A stretch of DNA of 64,000 bases from Monocercomonoides exilis (Eukaryota > Preaxostyla > Oxymonadida > Polymastigidae): positions 1,116,001 through 1,180,000 of the forward strand of contig LSRY02000016.1 in NCBI GenBank assembly GCA_001643675.2. The letters run 5' to 3'. The translations under genes and the position numbers were made by a program. The notes beneath the pieces are model-generated. The model was not told the DNA's origin, made no database searches, and saw nothing but the letters and a program-made list of their open reading frames with translations. Numbering within the stretch: position 1 is the stretch's first letter; every line of letters begins with the position of its first letter. Shown piece after piece: positions 1-10,950 of this stretch.

Positions 1-3000
1 TCTTGAAGGATGTTTCATTTCCTGGGTGCGATGCGAGAGAAGGGAAAGAGATCTTCGTTAATGCACATGATCTTTCAGGCGTGATTGACAGAAACTCGAT
101 TAGATTTGATGTTGATTTGAATAACTTTTCAAAACTGAGTGGATTTGAGAGATCAACGCTGAATGAGACATTTGCCATTCCGCTGGTGGTGTATTTGTGG
201 AACAACTTTTCTGCATCAGGATTTGTTGGAGGAGGATCGTCAAGCCATGATTTTTCGATGTGTGGATATGAAGTGTTTCCATGCACCACGATTGCAAAGG
301 CAGCATCTGTTCATTTTGAAGGGAAGAAAAAAGATGTTACTGTTCTTGAGCCATTTGTCTTTGGGGATGAATTGGGATTTGATTCGGAAGAATGGAGCAT
401 CAGAGCAAAGGAGAATGAAATGAAGTGCGGAGTTGCTGATCTGACAGAAGGAGCACAAAGTGGATTGATGGAGAACACAGTCACAACATCTGTAACTGGC
501 ATTGTATTTTCGATATCTCAATCGCTGACATATCATGAAAGCGTGTTTTGTTGTCGTTCAGAGAAGCTCACACTGAGCAAGTGTGGGATGGAAGGAGATG
601 TTGAGGCTATTTCGGCAGTGCTTGTGAAGGCTGTTGGAGGAGTTGTGGAGGTGATTGAGTTTGGATCAGAAAGTGTTGCCAAATGGGGTTTTTCGTTTTT
701 CATTGTTGAAGGAAATTCCGAAAGTGTGCCTTCGATGAATATGACGAACAGCAATTTTGGAGAAATCTCATTTGTTGATGGATGTGTTGTTGCGTGCCAC
801 AACGGAAATATCGAAGAGATATCTGGTTGCACATTTTCATCGATTACACGCTCGAAGGGAAGTGGAGGGTGCATCAGCATTACGAACGAGAACGATAATG
901 ATGGAAGAGATCACAAAGTGGAAATAAATGACTGCACATTCGAAGGATGTGCTGTTGCTGGAGAGGAAGAAGAGTGCGGTGGAGGGGCATTCTTTTTTGA
1001 AGCATCTCCAAAAACGAATCTTGTGGCAAATGAATGCACATTTTATGGTTGCACAGCACCATATGAAGGTGAAGTTGTTGGATATGGTGGAGGAATAATG
1101 CTGAAGATACTGAGAGAAGAAGAGGTTAATGGATGGTTTGTGATATACTCACCTGTTTTTTCACCAAACAAGCCAAACAATGCGAAATATGGGAAGGATC
1201 TATTCATTTCGTCTCCATCGCTTGCCAGCAGCGTCAAGAACGAAACACTTCCATTTGTGAGAGATAGATTGGAGATGCTGACTGAAGACTCTCTGAGAGG
1301 ATATGATGGAGGAAACAGAGAGTGTGCAATCCCGCTGATCTATTTCTGGAAATCTATTGGATCGAGCGTCTATGTTTCACGAGAAGGAAACAACGTGGTT
1401 GTATGTGGATTAGAAGAATATCCGTGCGGATCCGTTGATTATGCGCTCAATAGGGCAAGCAACCTATCTCTTGAAGGGATGGTAATACAGGGGATTTGCG
1501 ATGTGAAGAGGGAAATAAGGTTGCGCAGCATGAAAATGGAAGGAACAAATGACGAATCAGACAAAATCAAATTTGTTCAAGCAATTGAGGGAAATGCAGA
1601 CGTTGTTGTTGAATGCAACGGAGTTACTGAATTTGAAAAAGTGGAGATTTCGATTCCATCATCCTTTGACAATCCAGCAAAAATTTTCATCTGGACAGGT
1701 TCAGATTCAATCAAAGCGAGTCTTGTGTGCTGCTCAATCCATGCATATTCTAATGCTGGAAACAATTTATCCTTTGTTCTGATTTTGGCCGCAAAAGGAA
1801 TTGTTCAGATAGAATCGACAAAGATCACAGAGCTGGGATCGATGCACGAGATAATGAGCATATCAGTTGATTGCAAAGTGTTGATGAAGAATGCAGCATT
1901 CGAAGATATTTCTTTGAATGGAGGAAGTGTTTTTGCTCTGGCCGAAACGCGGATATCTGGAGGTGGAAGCAATGCAGCCGATGAAGGATGGAACGCCATT
2001 CTTGAGCAATGTGCATTCCTGAATGTGAAGCACAGTTCATCGGGAAATCCATCGTTGCTTTGTTGTGGTGAGCAAAATGTTGTGAAATTGAAAATGAATA
2101 ATTCGACAATCCGTGATTGTGGGTCAACAAGCTCGAATGAAGGGGGATCTGTATTCTTTGGACTCAGCGAAGGCGGATTGTTGGAAATCAACCACACAAA
2201 TGTGACAGAATGCTTCTGCTCGAATATTGGGAGAGGAGGAGGGATGTTTTTGAAATCACAAAGTGTCTCGCAGAAGCCATTGCCATTTGTGCTGTCGAAC
2301 ATCACATTCCGAGGGAATGTTGCACTGAAAGGGAGAGATGTGTTTGTGCAGTGCACTGACCTTGACTCTCAGATAAGTGAATCACAATTCCTGATAAATT
2401 TTGGGGAGCCATTTGTGAAGGAACTGGCAATATGGGGATGCACAGCAGACAATTATGAGGATGAAGAGGATCTGTTGGGAAGGGTGTATGTGTTCAGGAG
2501 CGAATTCATATTTGTGTCATCGATTGTGGGGAACAGCAGCGACAGCAAGAATTGTGGGGAGATGAAGAGCGCATGCTCATCGCTGAATGTTGGAGTGAGC
2601 CACATTATCCCGTCTGATTATTCTCAGCTGTTTATCTGGAATGAAACAACTTTAACAGGCTCGTGCTCTGCTCAAAAGGTGACGATCAAGTCAATGGAAT
2701 CGAATAGGAATGCCGAGATAAAAGTGAGTGAGGTTGAGTTGGTAGGGGAGGAAGTTGTGAGAACTTCGGAATCTGTTCGATTTGAGAGAGTGTCACTTGT
2801 TTTTGATGGAATGTGTAACATTGCCTGCTCGTGCTTAATACGCCAATTGAATGGATTTCTCTTTTTGGGATCTGTTTCATTTCTGGCTGAGCGTGGATCA
2901 CTTTGGAATTCACAGAACAATTTAGATTTTTCATTGTTAACTGTTGAGGATGGACTGCTCGAGGGAAGCGAGTGCAGCATATGCAGCTTGCAATTAGCAA

Positions 3001-3676
3001 AGTCAGCGTTTCGTGTGTTGACTTCTGAAAGCGTAAAGTTTCAAGGTCTCACAATCAGCAATGTTCAATGCCTGAGCTCAGTGATAGAGTGTGGTATTAG
3101 CCAGAGTGTTAGTATTTCCAAATTGAAAGCAGAAAATACAACTCTGCAAAATGGTTGTGTGATTTCTTCGAAAGAGAGCTCTTCTTTGCTTTTTTCATTG
3201 TCGTTATCATCATTTGCGAACATCAGCCGATCATCATCTGGACCAAGCGTTATTTTCACGTCTCACGCAAAGTCTGCCTCTGAAATGTTCAACTGTTCAT
3301 TTTGCGAATGCGCATCAGCATCTGCGAAAGGGAGTCAAGTGGCAATGGTCTCTGCCGATGAGATGATGGTCGATCAGTGCAAGTTTGAAGGGAATCTTGC
3401 TGGTGGTTCAGAGGAAATGAATGTTGCTGAAGAGGGCATCTGCGAATGGAACGGCTCTGTTGTTGATTTCTCTGATTGTGTCACTGAGATAAGAGACACA
3501 ACAGTTTGCGACTCCTCGAAAGGCGGGTTGACAGCGAGTGGCGGTGCTGTGACGATTGAAGCATGCAATTTCAACAACAATAATCCATCTATTTTGCACT
3601 ATCCATCGGTAAGACGGAACATCATTTGCTCAGATTTTGGGGTTGTAAATGTGATGAGTGTGAAAGGAGGAGATGG
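1..3676 (+). repeat. Long direct repeat, copy 1 (partner 37513-41188)
   Basis: Colinear with 37513-41188 at a constant offset of 37512 and no indel that I could find. By eye I count 28 amino-acid differences over about 1225 codons. Identity stops abruptly after the shared GGAGGAGATGG. The left end of the repeat is cut by the window edge. Confidence 0.95.
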
Positions 3677-5462
3677 GCTGCTGCCAAACACATCATTATG
3701 GATCTTGAATAATGAATGCACGATGAAAGGGATTGCTGGAGAGAGGCCTTCTCCTTTGTTCATCCCCACAATAGAATCAGCAAAGATAGATAAGAAAGGA
3801 GACGAAGTTAGATTGTATGTGAAAGGCACATTGTTGCTTCCTTGCAACGTGGGTTTGAAGTTGAGTCTGAGGAATGGAGACGAAGAGCGTGTGGAAAAAT
3901 ATGATTTTGATGAATTTGTGAACGAGAGTGTGATAGCTGCAGATATTTCAAGCTCAACTATTGGAGAAGAAGAAAATGCAGAAGCATCTGTTTCTCTTCT
4001 TTTCGGTAATGAGAAACACAAATGCGAAACGCAACATTTTATTCTGAAGAACAGGAGTGTAGCCCAAACAAGTGGAGATGAAAAGATTGTCGAAGGTGGA
4101 AAGAAAGAAAAATCATTTTGGCCAATTATTGTGATTGTGTGTGTTGTATTTGTTGTGCTTCTGCTTGTAATTGTTGTTATTCTGGCTGTTCGGTGGAAGA
4201 AAGCAAAGAACGAAGCAGAAGATCTGAGAGAGATTGTGAATGACAACATCAGAAAGGATCCAAAGGCGTTTGAGATGGTGACGATGGAGATGTCACCTGA
4301 GGAGCAGTGGATGAGAGCAGAGAGAGAGGCCGAGAAAAAGAATGAAGAGAGGATCAAGAAGAGAATATATGATACGAATATGCAACACTCTGAATCATCA
4401 GAGCATCTTCTGTCCGAGAGTGACTCCACCGAATACATTTTGGGGAGAGATTCAGACAAGATTCCAGAATGGGCACTGGAGAAAGATGAGGAAGAAGAGG
4501 AAGATACAAGAAAGAGAACACCTTCACCTTCCATCTCTTCCACATCCACAACTGATTCAGATTCAACATTTGTTCGGGGAGAGGATCTGTGTCCCACCAC
4601 CTCATCAATGTCGAACTTGGTGGATGCAATGGCCTGCTCATCCCCTCATGAGAAGCTGATTGTGGATCTGAGAGATTCGCTGTTCATGCTGCTTCATGGA
4701 AGGAACGAGAAGAAAGAAATGGCGATTGGGAGTTTGAAGGAGAGGAAGCAGACAGCTGCACAGATCCTGTTCTGGGTGGCCAATCTTGCGCTCCACTCCT
4801 TTGACGAAATGGAAAATGAGCTTTCCTCTTTGGCCAATCTCAGTCCCCACATCGTGCTGTTCTCAGAACACATGGTCATCTGCATTGCCCTCCACTCCGA
4901 CTGCTCGTCAGACTCTGACACTTCCTCCATCTCTTCAACCTCTACCATTGCCACATCTTCCTCTGATGTTTCTGTGAAGAGCGAGAGATTCACAAAATCA
5001 CCTCCTCCTTCATCTGCCTTTGAGGATGAGGATGACAACAGAAAAGAGTGCATGAGGTGGAAGGCGCCAGAGCTGCTGATGAGCAAGAAGATGAGAGCAA
5101 CAAAGGAGTCGGTTGCCTTCTCGATTGGGATGATGTTGTGGGAGTGCCTTACGCTCCAGATCCCATTTGGGGAGTATCCAGCAGAGGTGGCAGGGCAGAA
5201 GATTGTGAATGGAGAACGACCTATCATGGGAATTACCGAAAAGAACCCATTTTCTGGCTGCATTCTGTCGTGCCTGGACAGCAATGCCCCGGCAAGGCCA
5301 ACACTTGTCGGCCTCAAGCGCGAGTTCATCCAGCACTTTCCTGCAGGCGCAGCTGTGCTCACGATGTCTGATGCAATTGGCTACGCTTATTCGAGCAGCA
5401 GCGGCAGTCGGTGCAAGGCTTCTGGGGCAGAGTCCGAAGGGAGCGACTCTGGAAGTGTTTAA
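3..5462 (+). CDS. Giant beta-helix surface protein with transmembrane segment and pseudokinase tail (5' end outside window)
   Basis: The open frame enters from the left edge and ends at TAA 5460-5462, where an AATAAA-like signal follows at once; 1819 residues are visible. The ectodomain (about residues 1-1370) is Ser/Asn/Cys/Gly-rich with many N-x-S/T sites, repeated CG-x5-PC motifs and closures resembling F-x-x-N-x-A-x-x-G-[KRS]-[DE]-[IVL]-F-V, as in right-handed beta-helix or Pmp-like proteins. A single hydrophobic span lies at nt 4118-4195, followed by basic residues. The cytoplasmic tail is acidic, then carries a kinase-like C-lobe (nt ~5050-5340) with a WKAPELL segment, an SxGMMLWEC helix and a final xARPT motif. 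I see no Gly-rich loop, VAIK lysine, HRD or DFG, so it should be a pseudokinase. The likely role is a surface receptor or adhesin with a signalling tail; the ligand is unknown. The first 3.67 kb is nearly identical to part of the gene at 34-42 kb. Confidence 0.85.
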   Translation: MKDVSFPGCDAREGKEIFVNAHDLSGVIDRNSIRFDVDLNNFSKLSGFERSTLNETFAIPLVVYLWNNFSASGFVGGGSSSHDFSMCGYEVFPCTTIAKAASVHFEGKKKDVTVLEPFVFGDELGFDSEEWSIRAKENEMKCGVADLTEGAQSGLMENTVTTSVTGIVFSISQSLTYHESVFCCRSEKLTLSKCGMEGDVEAISAVLVKAVGGVVEVIEFGSESVAKWGFSFFIVEGNSESVPSMNMTNSNFGEISFVDGCVVACHNGNIEEISGCTFSSITRSKGSGGCISITNENDNDGRDHKVEINDCTFEGCAVAGEEEECGGGAFFFEASPKTNLVANECTFYGCTAPYEGEVVGYGGGIMLKILREEEVNGWFVIYSPVFSPNKPNNAKYGKDLFISSPSLASSVKNETLPFVRDRLEMLTEDSLRGYDGGNRECAIPLIYFWKSIGSSVYVSREGNNVVVCGLEEYPCGSVDYALNRASNLSLEGMVIQGICDVKREIRLRSMKMEGTNDESDKIKFVQAIEGNADVVVECNGVTEFEKVEISIPSSFDNPAKIFIWTGSDSIKASLVCCSIHAYSNAGNNLSFVLILAAKGIVQIESTKITELGSMHEIMSISVDCKVLMKNAAFEDISLNGGSVFALAETRISGGGSNAADEGWNAILEQCAFLNVKHSSSGNPSLLCCGEQNVVKLKMNNSTIRDCGSTSSNEGGSVFFGLSEGGLLEINHTNVTECFCSNIGRGGGMFLKSQSVSQKPLPFVLSNITFRGNVALKGRDVFVQCTDLDSQISESQFLINFGEPFVKELAIWGCTADNYEDEEDLLGRVYVFRSEFIFVSSIVGNSSDSKNCGEMKSACSSLNVGVSHIIPSDYSQLFIWNETTLTGSCSAQKVTIKSMESNRNAEIKVSEVELVGEEVVRTSESVRFERVSLVFDGMCNIACSCLIRQLNGFLFLGSVSFLAERGSLWNSQNNLDFSLLTVEDGLLEGSECSICSLQLAKSAFRVLTSESVKFQGLTISNVQCLSSVIECGISQSVSISKLKAENTTLQNGCVISSKESSSLLFSLSLSSFANISRSSSGPSVIFTSHAKSASEMFNCSFCECASASAKGSQVAMVSADEMMVDQCKFEGNLAGGSEEMNVAEEGICEWNGSVVDFSDCVTEIRDTTVCDSSKGGLTASGGAVTIEACNFNNNNPSILHYPSVRRNIICSDFGVVNVMSVKGGDGLLPNTSLWILNNECTMKGIAGERPSPLFIPTIESAKIDKKGDEVRLYVKGTLLLPCNVGLKLSLRNGDEERVEKYDFDEFVNESVIAADISSSTIGEEENAEASVSLLFGNEKHKCETQHFILKNRSVAQTSGDEKIVEGGKKEKSFWPIIVIVCVVFVVLLLVIVVILAVRWKKAKNEAEDLREIVNDNIRKDPKAFEMVTMEMSPEEQWMRAEREAEKKNEERIKKRIYDTNMQHSESSEHLLSESDSTEYILGRDSDKIPEWALEKDEEEEEDTRKRTPSPSISSTSTTDSDSTFVRGEDLCPTTSSMSNLVDAMACSSPHEKLIVDLRDSLFMLLHGRNEKKEMAIGSLKERKQTAAQILFWVANLALHSFDEMENELSSLANLSPHIVLFSEHMVICIALHSDCSSDSDTSSISSTSTIATSSSDVSVKSERFTKSPPPSSAFEDEDDNRKECMRWKAPELLMSKKMRATKESVAFSIGMMLWECLTLQIPFGEYPAEVAGQKIVNGERPIMGITEKNPFSGCILSCLDSNAPARPTLVGLKREFIQHFPAGAAVLTMSDAIGYAYSSSSGSRCKASGAESEGSDSGSV

Positions 5463-7175
5463 TAAAAATTGCATTTCGGCAAAAGGATTGCAAAGTGCAA
5501 ATGGAATCTGGGGCATTTATCAGGAACGGCAATGGAATTTTCATTTGCAATATGTATATATACTCCATTAACAGGGGTGTGAGTAGTTGTGTTGCTGCTT
5601 TTGTTGGGTGTGACAAGAGGCGTTTTGCACCATTTTCAAAGCAAAAATGGAACTTTTCTTTTTTTCATGTTTATTTGTTCGTTTTCTGTTTATGATTCTT
5701 ATGGCTTGAAAGCCCGCACCAGCAAAAGCATGGAACATTTCTCTGTGGCGTTATAAATAGAATATGCGCTGCTCTCTGAGAAATTTTTTAAGAATAAAGT
5801 ATTATTTTCAAAGATATTGAAAATTCATCAAATTTCAATCAAACTCTTTTTGTTTTGCAAGAATATGAAAAGCAGTGCTTTAAAAGCCTTCATCGCAGGA
5901 TATTTCCTTTTCGAGCAAATATTATTATTTGTCATTATCAAAGCACATGTTCAATTTTCAATTCAGAGAAGCTCGGATACGATGGCGTCGCTTGCAATCA
6001 AGATCACAAATAAAATCATTTCTTTTGGTTGATGAAATGTCGTTTTATTTTCTACGCTTTTCTCGTTGGTTGTCATCGTATAAAAATCGTAAGGTAATCA
6101 ATAATCATCTTAGAATGGGAATTATTTAATTTTACAAATATATTTTTAAAATGAAATCAATAAATTGTAGAAATCGATAGAATAAGATAATGTCATAAAA
6201 ACTGATAAACAAAATATCAAAAACAGATTCTTTTTATTTTTATTTCTTTAAAAGGTGATTTTTATTTTATTTTCTTGAAAAAGAGAATTTGAAATCATTG
6301 ACATCAAAATTTTTTCCAAAAATTGAGAAGTGGTGAAAGTGTTCAAATTTGACGCATGCTATAATTTAATTGTTTTAAACTGTCAGTTTATTCGTCGAAC
6401 GTTATGGACTGCATTGAATCCGATGAAAAATATTTTCTTGAGAAACAAATGAGATATTCAATTTTAATTTGAAAAAGGAGAATATTATTTGGCAAAAGGG
6501 GATTATACGGCCAGTAATGATTTTTTTCTTGAAAATATCTAAAACTGTATTGAAACCGAGCTTGACGTACTCGTTAGATAAGGTCAGTTGTTAAATTATT
6601 TTTAAAAAATTTATTTATCTTCCAACATTATCAATCTTTCAGAGATAATAATCTTCGATCAAGCCCATCATTTAATTTTGTCATGTTTTCTTTTTTTTTT
6701 TTTTTTTTTTTTTTTTCAATTAACTATTTTTTACAACAGAACTCTATGAATTAGGGTTAACCCGAAAAGAAATTTCATTTTTTCTTCATTTATAAAGACA
6801 TTAGGGCTTCAATACGAAAATTAATTTTTTATCATTATTCAAAAATTGAAAAAATTAAAAATTTCTTTCTTTGAATAATTGATGATAAAAATAGACTTTA
6901 TCTTCATTGAACTGATGATTTTCTGGAAGGAATATGAAAAAGAAATCGTTATGATATGAATTTTTCACTGGTCGTATCATACCCATTTGCCTATTATTTA
7001 TGTCAAGGACCACACACAAAAAAAAAAAATAATTCAAATTCGAAAATTAATATCTTTATTTCGAAAAAAAACTTTTTTAACTGAACTTTTTTTTCTTGAT
7101 GACTGATTTCGAAAAATAAAAAAAAATTTTGAAATTCAATAAGAAACAAACAAGTCAAGATTTCACACTGAAAAA

Positions 7176-7206
<31 letters not shown>

Positions 7207-7549
7207 AATATTGTTATTTTGAAAAAGAACAAAGTTTGGAGATCAACTCAAAGATGAATTTCACAATGAAATTTATTTACTGCTTCACTTTTATCTGAAA
7301 CATATGTTTCGGCGATAATTGAAATGCATTGAACATTTCAGTATGTATTAACTTACTAATGATTTGAAACTTCAACTGTTTATTCACCGAAAAAAATATT
7401 TGATTTGAAGCGTGATTGCCCACAATATAAAATACTAATTTTTTATTTGATTTCATCAGAAATACATCAACCTTATATTTGAAAAATGAAATTCTCTCAT
7501 TTTTGGATAAACTTGAAAATAAATAAATGAATAAGAGCGATTATTTTTG
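5463..7549. other. AT-rich intergenic stretch, no gene recognised
   Basis: No convincing coding frame. It contains a long poly-T run near 6690-6715 and a tetranucleotide run at 7173-7209. Short open frames here lack protein-like composition. Confidence 0.6.
7173..7209. repeat. (AAAT)n microsatellite
   Basis: About nine tandem AAAT units in an AT-rich intergenic stretch. Confidence 0.9.
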
Positions 7550-7880
7550 ATATGGGGGAAAATACGGACTTTCAAGCTTTTTTTTTATTTTATTTTTATT
7601 TTTTTATTTGGGGCTAAATATTTCACTTCAGGCATTTTCATTGAAAAGTTATGCACTTTTCATTGACTTTTTGAGATAAAAAAACACAATAAAATTGGGT
7701 CCATTTTTGACATTCATAAAATGTTTCAATTCCTCATGTTTTGATTTCAATGATGCCTGTTTGTAGAGATGAAAATCATATTTGTAATGAAATCTGAGAA
7801 AGCGAAAATAAAGTTTTGAGTGAAGCAATTTTTTAATGCCTAGTGCAAAAAAAGATTGAAAGTCCGAATTTTCCTCCAAC
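7550..7880 (+). mobile_element. MITE family 1, copy A, preceded by an inverted terminal fragment
   Basis: A core of about 270 bp runs from ~7607 (TTTGGGG, then TTTCACTTCAGGCATTTTCA) to ~7880 (GAAAGTCCGAATTTTCC). It matches copies B to E in order: a TTGAAAA..TTATGCACTTTTCATTGAC block near one end and a CTTGAAAGTCC..TTTTCCC block at the other. A second terminus in opposite orientation, TATGGGGGAAAATACGGAC, lies at 7550-7580 and may be part of another, truncated copy. No coding capacity. Confidence 0.75.
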
Positions 7881-8961
7881 TGTGAAAAAATAACATGTGA
7901 ATAAATTCATTTATTTCGATAACGTGAACAACAGTTAGTTAATACAAAAATTTTAATTATAAGAATAATAATAATAACTGATTATTTCGAAGTTTCATTG
8001 ATGTCCTTCCAGTTTCATTATGTCTGAAAAATAAAAAAATAACAATAAATATTCAAATCTGGATTATCGAAAATATTACCGAATGTTGTTATTTGCGTTG
8101 TACTCACATCCTGTTTTGGTTGAATCTTATTTATTTGGAAACTGAAAAGATTCAGCAAAACCCGATGAAATACAGACTGTTTGGAAAAACACTTGCTATT
8201 TCAATGTAGTTTTTTCTAAATGATAATTCTGAAGAATGATTCTTTTTTTTTAACTTTTTGTGTTAGTTTTTTTGATTTTGTTGTTTATGTTGAAGAACAA
8301 TTTGATAAAACAATTTATCATTTCCAGAAAACTTTTTTTGTCAAATAGTCTGTTGAAAAATTCATTTTTTCTGAAAGCGCATCAAAAAATAAGAATTCCA
8401 ATTATGAGGGTGTTAAAATGAATAAATAAATATTTTCTTTTTCTAATGAATAAATTTTTTTTTCAAATAAGCGTTCAATACAAATGTTTAAGCTTTCCAC
8501 TTCTTTTTTTCAGTGTTGAGATGAGCTATCAAATCGAATTATGAAACCGAAACAAAAAAATAATGAACATAATAGATTTTATTCATTTGGTGTTTTTTTT
8601 AAAAGAAGAAGAATCTTCAATGTGTGAAACATGTTATGAAATATAAGAAATGTTATCTTTTTCTTAAAAGAAATTAGACATCTGCGACATGACAAAAGAA
8701 AATTAAAACAATGACAAAATGACTGAAAAGACATTTACGATTTGTCAAAAATGGTTATTTAAAACGATTTCACAATTCTGTATTGCAATAATAATTGATT
8801 TGAAAATTAACGTATAACAATTCTTATAATCTTAAAAAAAATCAAATTTTTAATTATAATAATCAAGTTCCTTATGTATATTTTTTTGTCCAGGAAATCT
8901 CAGTTGAAGAATATTTTTGTCACAATTTGTCATAAACCGTCACTAACAAAAGAGTGAAAGA
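7881..8961. other. AT-rich intergenic stretch, nothing recognised
   Basis: No coding frame or clear repeat boundary. Homopolymer-rich. Confidence 0.55.
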
Positions 8962-9228
8962 AATTTGGGTGATTAATTTTGATATCATATTTTTCCATTC
9001 AAAGAATCCCGTTCGATAATATTTCTTGAATATCAACAAAAGAATGCTGTAAAGCGAAAAGGCTTAGAAAAAAATATCATTTTCTTTATTTGAGCTTTAA
9101 CATTTGCTTTGATTACAGTTGTGATAATTCAACAATTTTAATACAAATCCTTTTCCCAATGACAAACAATGTTTGAAAAATCGACACCCCGAAAAAAGTT
9201 ATGATATAAAAAATAATTATACATAAAT
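8962..9228 (+). mobile_element. MITE family 2, copy 1
   Basis: Starts with TTTGGGTGATTAATTTT, has an internal GAAAAGGCTT and a GACACCCCGAAAAAA box near the far end, then AAATAATTATAC. The same order and spacing occur at 63443-63706, where the termini are an inverted TATGGGTGATTATTTT / AATAATTACCCATA pair. Length is about 265 bp in both. Non-coding. Confidence 0.6.
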
Positions 9229-9684
9229 TTCTTTTTCGATCATCAATTCTTTTCCAAAGTTTTTAATGAAGCTTTCTAAAGATTTTGATATCGTTTGGAT
9301 TATTTTGTTTCAATTTTATAAAATTTATAAATCCTTTTTTTGTGATGGACGAGGCTCCAAGTAATTTATCAGGTCACAGAGGTTTTAAAGAAATGTTTTT
9401 TGTCTGATTTTCATAACACAATATTTTAGTGATTGGCTAATTGTTTATATAATTACACATTCGCTTGAAATCAGATTTTATAATTATTTTTGAAAATGAA
9501 AAAAGTCTTTTTTTGTTATTATATGAACGTCAATACAGGTGTTCACAGGTTTTGTTAATTGATAATACTTTTTGTTTTATAAAAACAAAGAAAAATAAAA
9601 ATTTGATGAATATTTTGTTTATTCTATCAAGTTTTTTTTTGAAATGCTCCATGAAATATGAATGAAAAAAACACATTAACATAT

Positions 9685-10950
9685 CTATTGTTCACCAAGA
9701 ATTGTTTTTTGTGGAAGTCCAAAATAAACTGGCATTCTGTCAATGTTCATTATTCCCCATTCACCTCCCTTTGTTTGTCTTGTTTTTCTTGTGCATGAAA
9801 GCGGCAATGATTTGTTGTCCAATTTCACAATTTCGATCACTTTTTGGAAGCTTTCTTCGAAAATCTGAGCTGTTGAAGGAGTTTTATGAAAATCATTCAC
9901 AAGTCTTCTTTCTTTAAATGTAAAAAGAATATTTATCGATGAAGAAACTTGCAATAATACTTTCATTCCAACCCACAAAAGTTGTTGCACGCTGTCGTGT
10001 GTTGAACCCGACATAACCTGTTGGATTTGAAGCTTGCAAAGCGAAAAAATTAATAAATCCTTTGACTGCAACAAGTGTGTTGTATTCGGAGGGAAAACCA
10101 AAAGCAAAATATTTTCATTAGCAAGACGAGTCAATACATTATCCAATAGGTAGATTCTGCAGCCATCAAGAATCAGCACTGCCTGTGCGTGTTTATCTAG
10201 TAAAATCATTCTTTTCATGTTGACATGAGGAATGAAAACTTTCTCAATCCAGTTTTCAAACAACTCCTTTGTGAAATATGACGAATTTCCGATTTCCACA
10301 CAACCATGAATTCCGGCTTGATAGCCTAGAGACCGAAGGGATCTTGCGTTAAACGGTTATTGCACCAGAAAACAAGGAGGAACAAAAGTTCCATCAAGTG
10401 AAATGCAGTGGAGCAATGATTTTCTTTTTTCTCCTCTCTCAACAGGCGTGTGATCCATTTCACGATTTTCATTTGTTCCCACGATCAGATTTATCTTCCT
10501 TGAATCTTCATGGGAATGATAACCTGAGTCATTAGCACAGAAAATCATGGATGAATATTTTCCACCAACATATTAAGAAAAATGATTTTCTCATGAAATA
10601 ATGCTTTGTACAAATATTATCATTCATTTTTCGTTTCTCACGCTTGAATGGACGATCATTAATTCCTCGCTATGCCTTTTTTTTGAAAGAAGATTGAAAA
10701 TTGTTAGAAAGCTATTGATGACAAGCTTTCGCAACAACGGCTCTTAGCGTTTTTGGTGTGATTTGCTTTCTTTTATCTCTCAATTTTTTTTAGTATTTCC
10801 ATGACTCGTTTTTCTTGCTTTCGAGTCATCAACATATTCTTTTTCTCAATAACCTTTTTCCTTTTGTATCCTGTTCGACTCTGGCAGACAAGGCTCGGTG
10901 TGCAGTTGAGTACCATTGCAATTCGCACCCATGAAGAAATTTAAACTTTC
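9685..10950 (-). pseudogene. pogo/Tigger-like DDE_1 transposase remnant
   Basis: On the minus strand a helix-turn-helix-like N-terminus (about 10950-10740, containing MLMTRKQEKRVMEILKKIE) is followed after decay by two in-frame blocks. The first, 10548-10357, carries AND(S)GYHS and a TLL..ISLDGTFVPP-like stretch. The second, 10299-9685, carries ILDGCRIYLLDN and FPPNTTHLLQSKDLL. These match the DDE_1 order: first D region, D-G-x-x, then P-P-N-x-T-H-x-x-Q-x-x-D. A TAA at the end of the 10357 block splits the frame without a frameshift, and the N-terminal part is frameshifted. It is therefore dead or an old copy. Terminal repeats were not located. Confidence 0.75.

Noticed and set aside
3599-4600. 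333-codon minus-strand open frame opposite the first beta-helix gene
   Set aside because: Ser-rich antisense shadow of the coding strand; no start context or homology, and its counterpart in the second gene diverges with the sense strand.
7173-7209. Tetranucleotide run considered as telomere or subtelomere repeat
   Set aside because: AAAT is not a known telomere unit and the run is short and isolated.
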